DNA of 64,000 nucleotides, from positions 4,154,001 to 4,218,000 of the forward strand of contig JAWUZG010000332.1 in NCBI GenBank assembly GCA_036785705.1. The letters run 5' to 3'. Below are positions 23,548 through 34,823 of this stretch, piece after piece (the stretch's first letter is position 1; every line of letters starts with the position of its first letter). The translations under genes and the position numbers were made by a program. Source of the stretch: Acanthornis magna. Lineage: Eukaryota > Chordata > Aves > Passeriformes > Acanthizidae. The notes below the pieces were generated by a model that had not been told where the DNA came from, ran no database searches, and was given only the letters and a program-made list of their open reading frames with translations.

Positions 23548-26500
23548 GTCAGTGGCAATGCCTTGCTCTTCTTCTGTCTCTTCGCCTCTTTGCCCTTTCC
23601 CCTCTTCTACCCGGTCTCTCCCGCCCCCTTTGCGGTTGCTGTTTGGGGCCGGGCTCCGCCTCCGCGGCCAAGGGGCGATAGATGCTTGCCGAGTGCTTGA
23701 GGATGTGGATCCTCCCTCTACATCTGCCGCCGGATCCACCCACGTCTTGCTTGGGGTACTGAGCCGATGAGGGTGGTGGAGTGGAAATGAATGCATTAGC
23801 CCACCCCGCAGCAGTTATTGCCCGCAGGTGTGGTTTTCTATTCTGGGTGTGAGCCCTCCCATACAATGAAATCATTGTCCATTGCGATTAGAGTTTCCCT
23901 GGCGTGTCAGCCTTGTGGAATATGCACATGCTCTCTGGTGTGTTGCGTTTTGACCGAATCTCATTGCATCATTGTTAAGACATACAGGCTTTGTTGCTCA
24001 CAATTCCCCGGTCCTGGTGGACAGTCCTGTGTTTAGATTTTGTTTCCTATTGAAAATTGACTTCCTTCTCTTTGATTCTGCTCACTAATCATATTATGCA
24101 AGGTGTAAATTGTGACTTCAGCGTTTTGTGAGTCCATGGAAGGATAAGCTGTCAAATTTGGTTCTAATGCTAGAGCCATTATGAAACAGGTAAATGTGGT
24201 GAGCCTTTCCTATGATCTATTCTCAAGGATCTTTTTACTCTGCTTGGAATTATAATGTGTTCAGAGTGAGGAGTTTTCTCCAAGTGTGTTAGAAAGTGGA
24301 ATTTTCTTTTCCGTGCTCCCCCGTTCCCCGGGTTGTTAATGCACATTCCTGGTCAGAGAAGTAGTTTGAAATACGATGCAGTCTTTTGATGTTATATCAA
24401 AATTTATATAAACAGCAGCATCGCTTCAAAAGCAGTGGAAATAATCTTTTATAAAAAGAAAGCAAAGAGACAATCCAGTGAATAAACCCTACCAACAAAA
24501 CCCAAACCAGTTTCTCCTACACAGTCAATACAATCCATTATGGTGGTGTGCTTGTCAGTGTTTTGGTTCTCATCTCAGTCAGTGTACGTAACGAGGTGTG
24601 AGTGTAATCTTTGTGCACTCAACTTCCTCTGCTTGTGCACTTGAAACTGGTAGAGATGGTGTGTCCTATTGTTACACATGGCTCATTCTGATATGTGTAG
24701 GTACAGGCCAAATCCAGCATAGCATCCCAACTCAAGATTTCTGCAGTAAAAATGCTGTGTTGAACTTGTGAGAGTGCTTGTGGTACAGTATTTAGTGTGG
24801 TTCTCTTGAAGAACAAAATCCACATATGCTGATTCCAACCCTGTTCTGATCATAGAATCTCTAAGAACTCTAATATGCAGCTCTGTGCTAATTTCCATGT
24901 GAGATTGATAAAAAGAAACAAAGTGCTCATGGGGAAGTTCAAACAGCTGGGAATAGCCTGCTGAAGGTTGTGTAGCTTTGAAGAGTTTCATATGTTCTTT
25001 GTGGTGATCATGAGGGAAGGCAAAGAAGTGCCAAGGCCTAGCTCCTATGCAGAGTGGGATTTACAGATGGGTCATATTGCTGGAGTTGAGAAATGTTTGA
25101 TATTTTGGCAGTGATTCTTCAAATGTCATCAGGTAGAGACTGGAGCTGTATGATGGGGTGGGGGTGTTTGAGTGGGGAAGAGTGTTGCCTCAAGGAAGTG
25201 GAGAATCTGAGTAGAACGTGGTCTGTGTCACTGCAGATGAAATGGAGAATTTTTGCTTAGCTGTAGAGGTCTCATTTCCCATGGGACAGGATAGAGGATG
25301 CCAGTAGAAAACATTGAGAAAAAGCCCAGCACAAAGGGCTGCTCTTCTGGGATCTTCTCAGGACCACCAGCAGTTCTGCATATTCTTGTGCTCTGTTGTT
25401 TCATGCGATGTTATTGCTTGTGAAGTTACCTGATATACATGCCCTTAATTCCTTGTATTTGTTGTGGAATGTCGTTGGACAAACAAAACCTTTTTGAAAT
25501 TTATATCATTGTGGTAGTCTTCTCAGAATGTTGCCCGAGCAATTTCCCTGATCTTGGTGTTGCTAGGGAGGGGAAGAAGTGGTATCCATGTTCAAGATAT
25601 TGTCAAACCTGGCATTTCAATATAGTGGAGCAGATTCCTTTCTTCTCTTTTCTGAGAGAGAACACTCACCCTTTTTTCTTCTCTCACTTTGGCAATTTGT
25701 TGGTAACAGTGGATGAGATGCTGACAGCAAAATATTGGCAGCTGTCAGGTGGCAGATGTTTAGACAGTAATCCATTGGTCTCAGGGAATGTTTTTCCACT
25801 CTCCAAGCTGAGGCTGCTGTTGAGAGAATATCACTAACTTTCAGATGTCCCTTCTGCTTCCCTTGTCATAAAAGTGAAAAAGGAAGAACTACTCACTGTC
25901 CCCATTTTTCAAAGCTCTTGGTGAATATGAGTATTTTTTTCTGTCTGGTATGCCTCAAAATTACTCATATCATTAGGGGACAATGTCCCTTAAAACCAAT
26001 ACTCCCGTTCTGAAATGTTTATTTTTCTGAAGAGGACACCAGTGATGCTGCAGGTAAGTTGCTTGTACCTGAAGAGGTTCTGTGTGAGAGACAAATGTAC
26101 TTTGGCTCCTGTTCAGCTGTGGTATTTTCATGTTGGATCGACTGAACATTGGCTGGATTGAAATGCCTGCAGGTTTGAAGCACCACTGCCTGCTCTCATT
26201 CTTTTCCTATTGCTGCCTGGCAGAGGGTGAGCACGTGGAAGCAAGGACAGATGGAGAAGTGATGTTAATGCATTTCTTGAAGAAGATGTGTTGGGCATGC
26301 GGCAGATGTTCTCAGTGACAATGCTGCGGTGTTAGCTGGGTGGCTTTGGGTTGGATTTGCAGGTGGAACATGAATCAGGAGGAATAACCCTTCATCGAGG
26401 TATTTGAAAAGTGCTCGGGTGCTGTGGTTGCTTGGAGCTTTTGCATCATTCTTGGGGAATTGGTGTGCTGGGCTGTGATGGCTTTGAATTCCCGAATGAG

Positions 26501-26599
26501 AAACTCACTTGGGTTGTTTGTAATCTTTGGTGCACTTTAAATTAGCTATCCCGGTAACTGGGGTTTGGGATTCTGTTCCAGAGGGTGGAGCAGTGATGA
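23548..26599. other. Spacer 3
   Basis: No gene is seen. Blocks match spacer 0, for example a 'gtagaaaacattgagaaaaagcccagcacaa' stretch near 25306 and its counterpart near 2493, and the 'ggattgaaatgcctgcagg' stretch near 26154 and 2908. No CR1 fragment is found at the place where spacers 1 and 5 have one. Confidence 0.65.
26051..26059 (+). other. Conserved spacer module with CAGGTAAGT, copy 3
   Basis: The splice-donor-like motif follows 'ttctgaagaggacaccag' and 'tgatgctg'. Confidence 0.4.
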
Positions 26600-26960
26600 A
26601 TTTGAAAAAGAAAAAAAAAAAAAAAGGAAACCGAGGAATCAAGGCAAACAAGAGGAATGAGAGCTCTTTCGAGAAGGCATTTACATCCTTCATTGCAAGC
26701 ATGCTGTGGACATTTGGAAAGTATTTTGGTATAGATAGAAAATAAAAATAGACAAGGATGGAAGTGGAAGAGAAGGAGAAGAAAAAAGAGCAGAAAAGAT
26801 AAGAAAAATGGAAGGAGAAAGAGAGAGAAAGAAAAGAAAGAAAGAGAGAAAGAAAGAAAGACAGACTAGCATAAGTAGATGAAGAAGAAAATTAAAAAGA
26901 AACAAAGGAATCCATGCAAGTCCAAACCAAGCAAACGAGCAAGAACAGAAGACATTATAA
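26600..26960 (+). repeat. Purine-rich tract upstream of exon D, distal part
   Basis: About 360 bases rich in A and G, with an A17 run near 26609 and AAAG repeats near 26820-26860. Confidence 0.85.
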
Positions 26961-26964
26961 AGGA

Positions 26965-27090
26965 GCAGCACGCACCGACCTTGTCTCTAGATGTTGAATG
27001 GAGCTGGTCCATAACAGCCCTGGTGAGAGTACCGCGTTCTGGAGCTTATGCCCTGTAATTATCGCTGATGACTCTGGGTTTCATGGTCTA
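26965..27090 (+). promoter_or_regulatory. Distal conserved promoter block of exon D
   Basis: Shares 'gcaccgacct', 'gtaccgcgttctggagctta', 'tgtaattatcgctgat' and 'tttcatggtct' features with exon A and, in part, with E and F. It lies about 570-690 bases before the ATG. Confidence 0.5.
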
Positions 27091-27119
27091 AGAAGGGGCG
27101 CCGGATGTGACTGGAGAGC

Positions 27120-27395
27120 TGCCAGCGGGGGTAAAGAAGAGAGAAGGATGGAGAAAGAAATGAAAGGTAAGAAAGAATACAAAGAGAGAGGAAAGATAAC
27201 AGAGTACAATGAGGGAAAGAGGCTGAAAAGGGAAAATAATAACTCTTCAACAGAGAAAATTGAAGGGGAAAAAATATGAAAAGAAATTCAGACGAGAAAG
27301 ACGAAGGAAAGAAATATCTTCAAGGAAACATCAAGCGATAAGGAAAAAGAAGTAAAAGAGAGAGAAGCAACGGGAACGAAAAGGCAGGGGAGATG
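27120..27395 (+). repeat. Purine-rich tract upstream of exon D, proximal part
   Basis: About 275 bases, mostly A and G, ending at 'gagatggccataac'. Confidence 0.85.
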
Positions 27396-27452
27396 GCCAT
27401 AACGGAGAAGAGGCGCGGGCGAATGCCGCGGAGATTGTGAGGCGGCGGAGCA

Positions 27453-27467
27453 GCGCACGGTGTCGCT
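27453..27467 (+). promoter_or_regulatory. CSE-like CGCT-box promoter element of exon D
   Basis: Same 15-base element, followed by 'acagg' as in exon C. Its CGCT is 192 bases before the ATG at 27659 because the GGC-rich end of the leader is slightly longer. Confidence 0.6.
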
Positions 27468-27658
27468 ACAGGCTCAGCAACGGCGTCTCGGCGTCTCAGC
27501 GGCTCCGCCCCGGTGCGGCGGAGAGCCCGGCTGTGAGCGGGGGGGGGGCGGCGCGGGCCGGGCAGCAGAACCAGGGAGTCCGGGCGGCGGCGGAGAGCCG
27601 TGCGGGGCCCGGGCGGGGGCCAGAGGCCACAGCGACAGCGGCGGCTGCGGCGGCAGCG

Positions 27659-30169
27659 ATGGGTGAGGGTTGGTGTCCGGCGGTGGTGCGGGTGCTGGTG
27701 CTGCAGGCGGCCTGGGCGCTGGCGGGCGGGCAGGTGCGCTATTCGGTGCCGGAGGAAGCCAAGGCCGGCACGGTGGTGGGGCGTCTGGCGCAGGACCTGG
27801 GCCTGGAGGCGGGCGAGGCGGAGGCGCGGCGGCTGCGGCTGGTGGCGCAGGGCCGGCGGGCGAGCGTGGAGGTGAGCGGGGCGAGCGGCGCGCTGCTGGT
27901 GAGCTCGCGGCTCGACCGGGAGGAGCTGTGCGGCAAGAGCGCGCCGTGCGCGCTGCGGCTGGAGGTGCTGGTGGAGCGGCCGCTGCGCGTCTTCCACGTG
28001 GAGCTGGAGGTCACCGATATCAACGACAATGCCCCCATCTTCCCCGCCGCCCGAAAAAACCTCACCATCGCAGAGTTATCTACAATGCCCGGGTCTCGTT
28101 TCCCGCTGGAGGGCGCGTCGGATGCGGATATCGGAGCGAACGCTCAACTCTCCTATACACTCAGCCCCAGCGAGCACTTCTCTCTGGATTTGCCAAAAAC
28201 TGAGGACGACGGTGAATCGTTATTCCTGGTGCTCAGGAAACCATTGGACCGCGAGACGATTCCCGTGCACCGGTTGGTGCTGACGGCGACTGACGGTGGC
28301 CGGCCGTCTCTGACGGGCACAATGGAGCTGATGATCTCGGTGCTGGATGCGAACGACAACCCGCCCCAGTTCAACCAGTCGGTGTATAAAGTGCAGCTGC
28401 CGGAAAATACAGAACGCGATACCTTAGTCATCAGACTAAATGCCACGGATTTAGATGAAGGGTCAAACGGGAATATCTCGTATTCCCTGGAGATCCTGTT
28501 TCCTCAGGTTGGAAGGGACGTTTTCGGGATCAACAAAAAGAGCGGAGAGATTCGTCTCAAGAATGACTTAGACTTCGAGGATGCTGGTCTCTATCGCCTG
28601 CAAGTGGATGCTACTGATCAAGGAAACCCTCCGCTTTCGGGTCACTGCAAGGTCGTACTGGAAGTGCTGGACGTGAACGACAACGCGCCGGAGGTGTGGG
28701 TGACGTCGCTGTCGGTGCCGGTGCCGGAGGACGCGTCGGTGGGGACGGTGGTGGCACTGCTGAGCGTGTCGGACCGGGACTCGGGAGCGAACGGTCGCGT
28801 GCGATGCTGGGTGTGGCCGGCGTCGCCGTTCGGTCTGGAGGCGACATTCGCGGGCTCGTACTCGCTGGTGCTGCGCGAGGCGCTGGACCGGGAGCGCGTG
28901 TCGGAGTACGAGGTGGAGGTGCGTGCGGAGGACGGCGGAGCGCCGCCGCTGCGCGCCAGCCGCGGGGTGCGCGTGCCGGTGTCGGACGTGAACGACAACG
29001 CGCCGGCGTTCGCGCAGGCGGTGTACACGGTGCTGGCGCGGGAGAACAACGCGGCGGGCGCGGAGCTGGCGCGGCTGTGGGCGCGGGACCCGGACGAGGC
29101 GGGCAACGGGCGCGTGAGCTACTCGGTGTGGGAGGGCGGCGTGGCCGAGGCCGCGGGCTCCTTGTCGTCGTCGTCGGGGGTCGGCGTGTGGCGTTCGGCG
29201 TCGAGCTACGTGTCGGTGGACGCGGAGAGCGGGCGTCTGTGGGCGCTGCAGCCCTTGGACTACGAGGAGCTGCAGGTGCTGCAGTTCGAGGTGCGTGCGG
29301 TGGACGCGGGGGAGCCGCCGCTGTGCGGCAACGCCACGGTGCAGCTCTTCGTGCTGGACGAGAACGACAACGCGCCGGCGCTACTGCCGCCCGCGGGCTC
29401 GGGGCCGGAGGCGGGCGCCGTGGCGGCCGAGGCTCCGGCGGCGGCGGTAGCGGCGGGGGTATCGGGGGCGGTGTCGGGCACGCTGTGGGCGTGGGCGGCG
29501 TGGGGGGCGCCGGCGGGGCAGGTGGTGGCGAAGATCCGCGCGGTGGACGCCGACTCGGGCTACAACGCGTGGCTGCGCTACGAGCTGTGGGAGCCGCGGG
29601 GCAAGGGCCCGTTCCGCGTGGGGCTCTACAGCGGCGAGGTGAGCACGGCGCGGGCGCTCGAGGAGGCGGACGGCCCTCGCCAGCGGCTGGTGATCGTGGT
29701 GCGCGACCACGGCGAGCCGGCGCGCTCGGCCACGGCCACGCTCAGCGTGTCGCTAGTGGAGGCGGCCGAGGCGGCGCTGGCCGCGGGATCCTCGTCGTCG
29801 TTGTTGTCGGGGCTGCGTCCGGCGTCGGGCGCGGAGAGCGGCTCAGGTGCGGCGAGTGCGGCGACGAACGTGTGGCTGGTGGTGGCCATCTGCGCCGTGT
29901 CGAGCCTGTTCCTGCTGGCCGTGGTGCTGTACGCGGCGTCGCGCTGGGCGCCGCGGGCGGCCGTGCTCTCGGGGCCCGGGCCCACGACGCTCGTGTGCGC
30001 CAGCGAAGTGGGCAGCTGGTCGTACTCGCAGCGCCACAGCCGGAGCCTGTGCGTGGCGGACGGCGCGGGCAAGAGCGACCTCATGGTTTTCAGCCCCAAC
30101 TTCCCTCCGCCGCCTGCCGGCCCCGCGGCCAAGGACACGCAGCCGGAGCCGTCGTGTCTCCTGGATACG
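27659..30169 (+). CDS. PCDHA: Protocadherin alpha variable exon D
   Basis: Encodes 837 residues on the shared scaffold. EC2 opens AARKNLTIAELSTMPGSRF, close to exon A. The EC2 variable segment (FSLDLPKTEDDGESLFLVL) and EC3 (QLPENTERDTLVIRLNATDL) are its own. The EC2-EC3 junction is DANDNPP, shared with G. In EC5 the loop reads GVAEAAGS and SSSGVGVW, changes seen in no other exon. The Ser run before the membrane is short (SSSSLL), as in F. The cytoplasmic piece ends PSCLLDT, adding a cysteine. The donor is ACG|GTCAGT, phase 0. From its place in the duplicated unit I infer it is the counterpart of exon B. Confidence 0.93.
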
Positions 30170-33100
30170 GTCAGTGGCACTCCCTTGCTCGCCTGTGTTT
30201 ATACTCTCTCCCTTTGCCCATTCTCCCTCGTTTTCTGAGCTGGTTCTACTCTTACCTGGGCTCCGCCCCCGCAGCCCGAGGGCTATGGGTGCCGAAGTGT
30301 TTTAATTGCAGCTTTGTGTCTGCTGCCTCGTCCTTGCAGCGTAAGGGTATGGTGTGTAGCCCCTTGGGATGCCCCCCTGTGATTTGCTGGTGTGGATATG
30401 AATTGTTCTGCCCTAGAATTAAATCACTGCCTATTGAGATTAGAGCTGTCCTGTGGTGCCTCGAGGTCTTAGTTATGGAGAATATGCTCCCACTTGCTGT
30501 AGGTTTACTCCTTGTTGTGTAGGTTTTCTACCCGGGTTTGCTGAAGCTGTGCTGGACAGGCTGTGGTGGGGACAGTCCGCCAGGCACTATGTACCTCCTC
30601 ATTGCCTTTGCCGACTGCTGACCGTGGCCGTATCACATGTGGTTTCTTCTCTGTTCTCATCTTCTGTCATTTGCCCTCTACAAGAGATGCGAGTCAAGGT
30701 GAACACTTGGCATTCTGTTTTCATGTCATTATGAAGGCTTTGTGCTCTTTTCATGTTTTGTGTCCTGCCCAGTTTTTGTTCGCTGTGGTTGTTAACTTGC
30801 TTTCTTGGCTGAACTGGTGGATGGATGGACACTGACCCTTTTTTTGACATGTTTTTTTCAATATTTACATTTAGAACACCTTTAAAGTTCTAAATCCTCT
30901 TCTAAACAACAACGACAGCAAAATATCCTGCAACCAATTTCTTCCACACAGTAGATAGCCATTTTATTCGTGTGTTTGTCAGCACGTTGCTTGGTCTCTC
31001 TCAGCATGACATCAGTGTCCAGTGCCATGAGAGCTGTCCCGACATGACCTCTACAGCAAATAGTGGTCTCAGGTCTGTACCACTACCAGACCTCAAGAAA
31101 CAGCTGCAGAGTCTGCCAGACCATGTTTGTGATGCCATCTGTGTGGGTTTTACAGTGCTCTCTTTGCTGGGAAAGGTAAGCAAAAGTCAAATTGCGCCCT
31201 GAGATGGTAAAGGAAATTGTACTTTGTCACAGAGGTGAATGTGGCAGTGACACTAAATAGGGCCTGGCTATGTTCTGATGTGAAAGGTGGCCTTGAGCAC
31301 TGAGAAGACTGTCGGAGGAAACTTGGAAGAGTTTGTAAGACTGTGAGTGATGTCGTAAGAGCACAGGTGATGGGAATGATGTCATTTTCTGGAGAATAAC
31401 TGTTGCAGACTGAGGAATGGAGGATGCTTAGAGAAAATCAGGAGACAGGATGGGCACAGAGAGTTTCTGCCCAGGATTCTTTCCCACATTCCAATGCTCT
31501 GAAGTTGCAGGCCTTCTGGATCTTGTGATCATATGTGGTATTGAAATGGCCACAAAGTCCTTTGAGGTTATGAGTATCTCCCATCAGAGATAGTCCCTTG
31601 TGCTGTCAGTGGCTTGACATACAGAATGTGCTGGATATAAATTGGTAACCTGCAGACGGATGAACATTTTTGCTGCAGTTTTGGGAAAGTTGTTGCGGAG
31701 GGTAGCACTTCTACTTGCTTTCCATGTGTATTGTAGGGCGTTTAAAATAGCTTCCACAGATGTTACCATGGTGGGTCTGTGCTCCTCTTGACATGATTTT
31801 TAAGGGCAGTTGGAGGGGGTGGGTGTAATGCTGTTGTGCTATTCTTCCCCTGCTTGTGCTCCTGCACAGTCAGTCTGGGTAGAGATGGTGTGTCCTGTTA
31901 TTGCACATGGCTCTTTCTGATGTCTGGATGTACACACCAAACCTCCTCATCTTCAAAGCAGCCCAGCTCTGGTTTTCTACTGTAGAAATTCTTCCACCCA
32001 GCTGACCTTTTGAGTGCACATGCACTTCAGATTTTGGTGTCATTTTCTTGAAGAGGTTCTGTAGGGAGTGTGATCAGACCTGTTCAGGACTCTAATCACA
32101 GAACCTTTAAGAACTCGGTTTGTGTTTCAAATTGCTGAAAACTCAAAAAGCATCCTGGCCTGTGGGAAAGGTCAAAGAGTCACAGAGTGGATTTGCAGCA
32201 TTCTATTCTTTGAGGCAGGCATGGGGGATGGTGAGGTTTTGAATACATCTTTGAGGAGGAAATAGAGAATGTCTGCTTAGCTGTGGAGATCCCATTTCCC
32301 AGGGTATCAGATAGGCGGTTACAGTAGAATATCTCAAGAAGGATGCCACCATAGCTGCTCTCCTGGGATCCTCTCAGGACACCCAAAAGTTCTGCATATC
32401 TTAGGGTACTGTTGCTCTTTCTGGTGTTACTGCTTGAGAAGACATCTGCGCTGTGTTCCTTTAATTACTTGGTTTTAATGTGGAATATTGTTCATCAAAC
32501 AGAAGCTTTTTGAAATTTTGATCATTCTGCTGAGCCTTCTCTGAACCTTTCCTTGGTTACCTTTGCTCTTAGTCTTGCTAGAGGGGGGAAGGATTGGTCT
32601 TGGTATTCATGAATTTGGTAAACTTGCATTTCAGTAAAGTGGAATGGAAACTTTTTTCTTTTTTCCTTTCTGGTCAGACCTGCCTAACCTTTTAAATTTT
32701 ATTGCTTTTTCTTGTTTGGTTTGGGGTTGTTTTCCTGTCATATTGGTAATGTGTTGGTAATGGTGGATGAAATACAGACTGCTGAATTTTGTCAGCTGTC
32801 ATGTGTTGAGTGATTTCCCATCAGTGCAGGGAATGGCTTTTGCTGCCTGAGCTAAGTTTAATTTGGAGAGAATCGCCTGTAGCTTACAGGTCTGCTTCCT
32901 TCCTCCCCTGTGATAGAAATGCATATTGGGCACTGCATTTTGTTCAGTTTTTGCAGTACTCGAGTAACGTTTTTCTGTCCAGCTTCCCCAGAAACACTGG
33001 AAATGTTAAGGGAAAATATCCTTTTAAAACCAGTTTTCCTCCCCGATGATGTTTCTTTTCTGAAGAAGAAACCAGTCATGCAGGTAAGTCACCTAAAGTG

Positions 33101-33854
33101 GATGTGTCTGAGACAGGTGTTCTTCAGCCTCTGTTCAGTTGTGGCATCTTTATGTTGAATCGTCACAATGTTGACCTTATTGGACGAAAAAAGCACTCGT
33201 ACTTTTTGCGCAGAAGTACACACATCTGCTCTCGTACTTTTCCTGCAGCTTGCAGGCACAGCTGAGTGGGTGGCAGCCAGCAGGGATGGAAGAGGAAGCC
33301 CAGTCCTTTTCGTGGAGTGTCTGTGTTGGGAGTCATGGGGATGTTCTTAGTGACAATGCCTTGGTGTTACCTCAGTGTATTTTATTTGACTGTGTGACAA
33401 GTGCATCACACAGGGGACTAATGTCTAATGACTAATGTGGGGACTAATGCTTGTAGATACTGAAGTCCTGGGTGTGTTATTGTGGCAGTGCATTCCTGCC
33501 TTAAGTGGCAGGCATAAACCTGACATTCATCTTGCAGGTGGAAAACAAGTCAGGAAGGATGGAGATACACTGAAGAGTGTTCAGGGGCTGTGTTTGCCCA
33601 GTGCGTTTTTAAATCTTTATGAAGGATTGTCATGCTGGGCTATGACAGTTTTGGGTTCCTGAAAGAGAAACTCCCCTGAGTTTTTTGGACTCTTTCAAGC
33701 TTATTTGCACATATCTTCCAGTAACTGTGGCTTCAGTTGGTGTGTCAGAGTGTGGTGAAATATGATGCAGAAGAGCTGTTCTTTGTCGTGTGATTGCCTT
33801 GCTGTGTTATTGCTGGGTCCGTGAGAGGACTGGAGGCTGAAGACTGTGGCCTTT
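30170..33854. other. Spacer 4, a diverged copy of spacer 2
   Basis: No gene is seen. It follows spacer 2 block by block with substitutions and small indels. Retained open frames at 30563-30835 and 30972-31202 mirror those of spacer 2. Confidence 0.75.
33081..33089 (+). other. Conserved spacer module with CAGGTAAGT, copy 4
   Basis: The splice-donor-like motif follows 'ttctgaagaagaaaccag' and 'tcatg'. Confidence 0.4.
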
Positions 33855-34295
33855 GTCCTGAAAAGGGGGGAAGTTTTAAGTGCACGGACAGGAGGAAAGC
33901 AGGAAGGTTGTTACTTCGCCGAAGAGATAGAAGGCAGAAGGGAAGAAGAGTGAGAGCTTTTGCCAAAGAACATGTCCCTACACGAGGTCGAGAATGTTGA
34001 AGAGACGGTAAAAGCTTCTTGGTAATGGAAAAGTGAGCGGAGGATGGAAATGGAAGAAAATTGGAAACAAGGAAGGAAGGAAGGAATAGAAAGAGAGAAA
34101 GAAAGGGAGAAACTATAAATGAGTTTATTGGCATGTCACCGCCACTAGCACTGCACACATAAAGGAAGGCAAAAAATCAGGGGGGGGGGGGAAAGAAGGA
34201 AAGGAAGAAGAGAAAGAAAACCTGAAAGAAGATGCTGTGACAGAATGACAGAGGGAAGTAATTGAGAAGGGATGATGACAACGAGAAGAAATTAA
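33855..34295 (+). repeat. Purine-rich tract upstream of exon E, distal part
   Basis: GA-rich + strand sequence with a short AAGG run (34069-34086) and a G12 run (34180-34191). Some mixed sequence interrupts it near 33955-34020 and 34120-34160. Confidence 0.75.
34180..34191 (+). repeat. G12 homopolymer
   Basis: Run of 12 G inside the purine tract. The equivalent spot before exon C reads 'caggggtaaaaaaaaa', so the run expanded here or shrank there. Confidence 0.9.
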
Positions 34296-34301
34296 AAAAC
34301 A

Positions 34302-34420
34302 GGATTACACACCGACGTTGCCTGTAATTCATGGCCGGACCTGGCTCCCAGCAGTCTCCACCTCGGTAACAATACTGCGCTCCGGTGCTGATGCCACGTA
34401 ATTAGATTTGGTGGATCCGA
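34302..34420 (+). promoter_or_regulatory. Distal conserved promoter block of exon E
   Basis: A near copy of the exon C block with 'aatactgcgctccgg' and 'tgatgccacgtaattag'. It has a CGCT core of its own at 34378-34382, so it could be a second factor site of the same kind as the proximal element. Confidence 0.55.
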
Positions 34421-34439
34421 ATTCTTTTGTTGGCCGTGC

Positions 34440-34550
34440 GGCGCCGGAGGCGTCTGACGAGACACCCGAAGGGGTACAGAAGAGAACAGTGAAAAAAGCC
34501 CGAAGGATAATAGAAAAGCACATTTAGAAGACACGGCAGAGGAGATGGCC
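34440..34550 (+). repeat. Short purine-rich tract upstream of exon E, proximal part
   Basis: About 110 bases rich in A and G, ending in 'gagatggccatgac'. Confidence 0.7.
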
Positions 34551-34580
34551 ATGACGGAGCGGAGGCACGGACGAATGTCG

Positions 34581-34614
34581 CGGAGCGTGTGAGGCGGCGG
34601 AGCGTGTGAGGCGG
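34581..34614 (+). repeat. 17-bp perfect tandem duplication in exon E promoter
   Basis: CGGAGCGTGTGAGGCGG occurs twice head to tail, ending 7 bases before the CGCT element. The other promoters have one copy. Confidence 0.9.
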
Positions 34615-34621
34615 CGGAGCA

Positions 34622-34636
34622 GCGCACGGTGTCGCT
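34622..34636 (+). promoter_or_regulatory. CSE-like CGCT-box promoter element of exon E
   Basis: Same 15-base element as exon A. Its CGCT is 188 bases before the ATG at 34824. Confidence 0.6.
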
Positions 34637-34823
34637 GCAGGCTCAGGAACGGCGTCTCGGCGTCTCAGCGGCTCCGCCCCGGTGCGGCGGAGAGCCCGGC
34701 TGTGAGCGCGGGGGGGCGGCGCGGGCTGGGCAGTAGAACCGGGGAGTCCGGACGGCGGCGGGGAGCCGGGCGGAGCCTGTGCGGGAGACGGCAGCCACAG
34801 CGACAGCGGCGGCGGCAGCAGCG

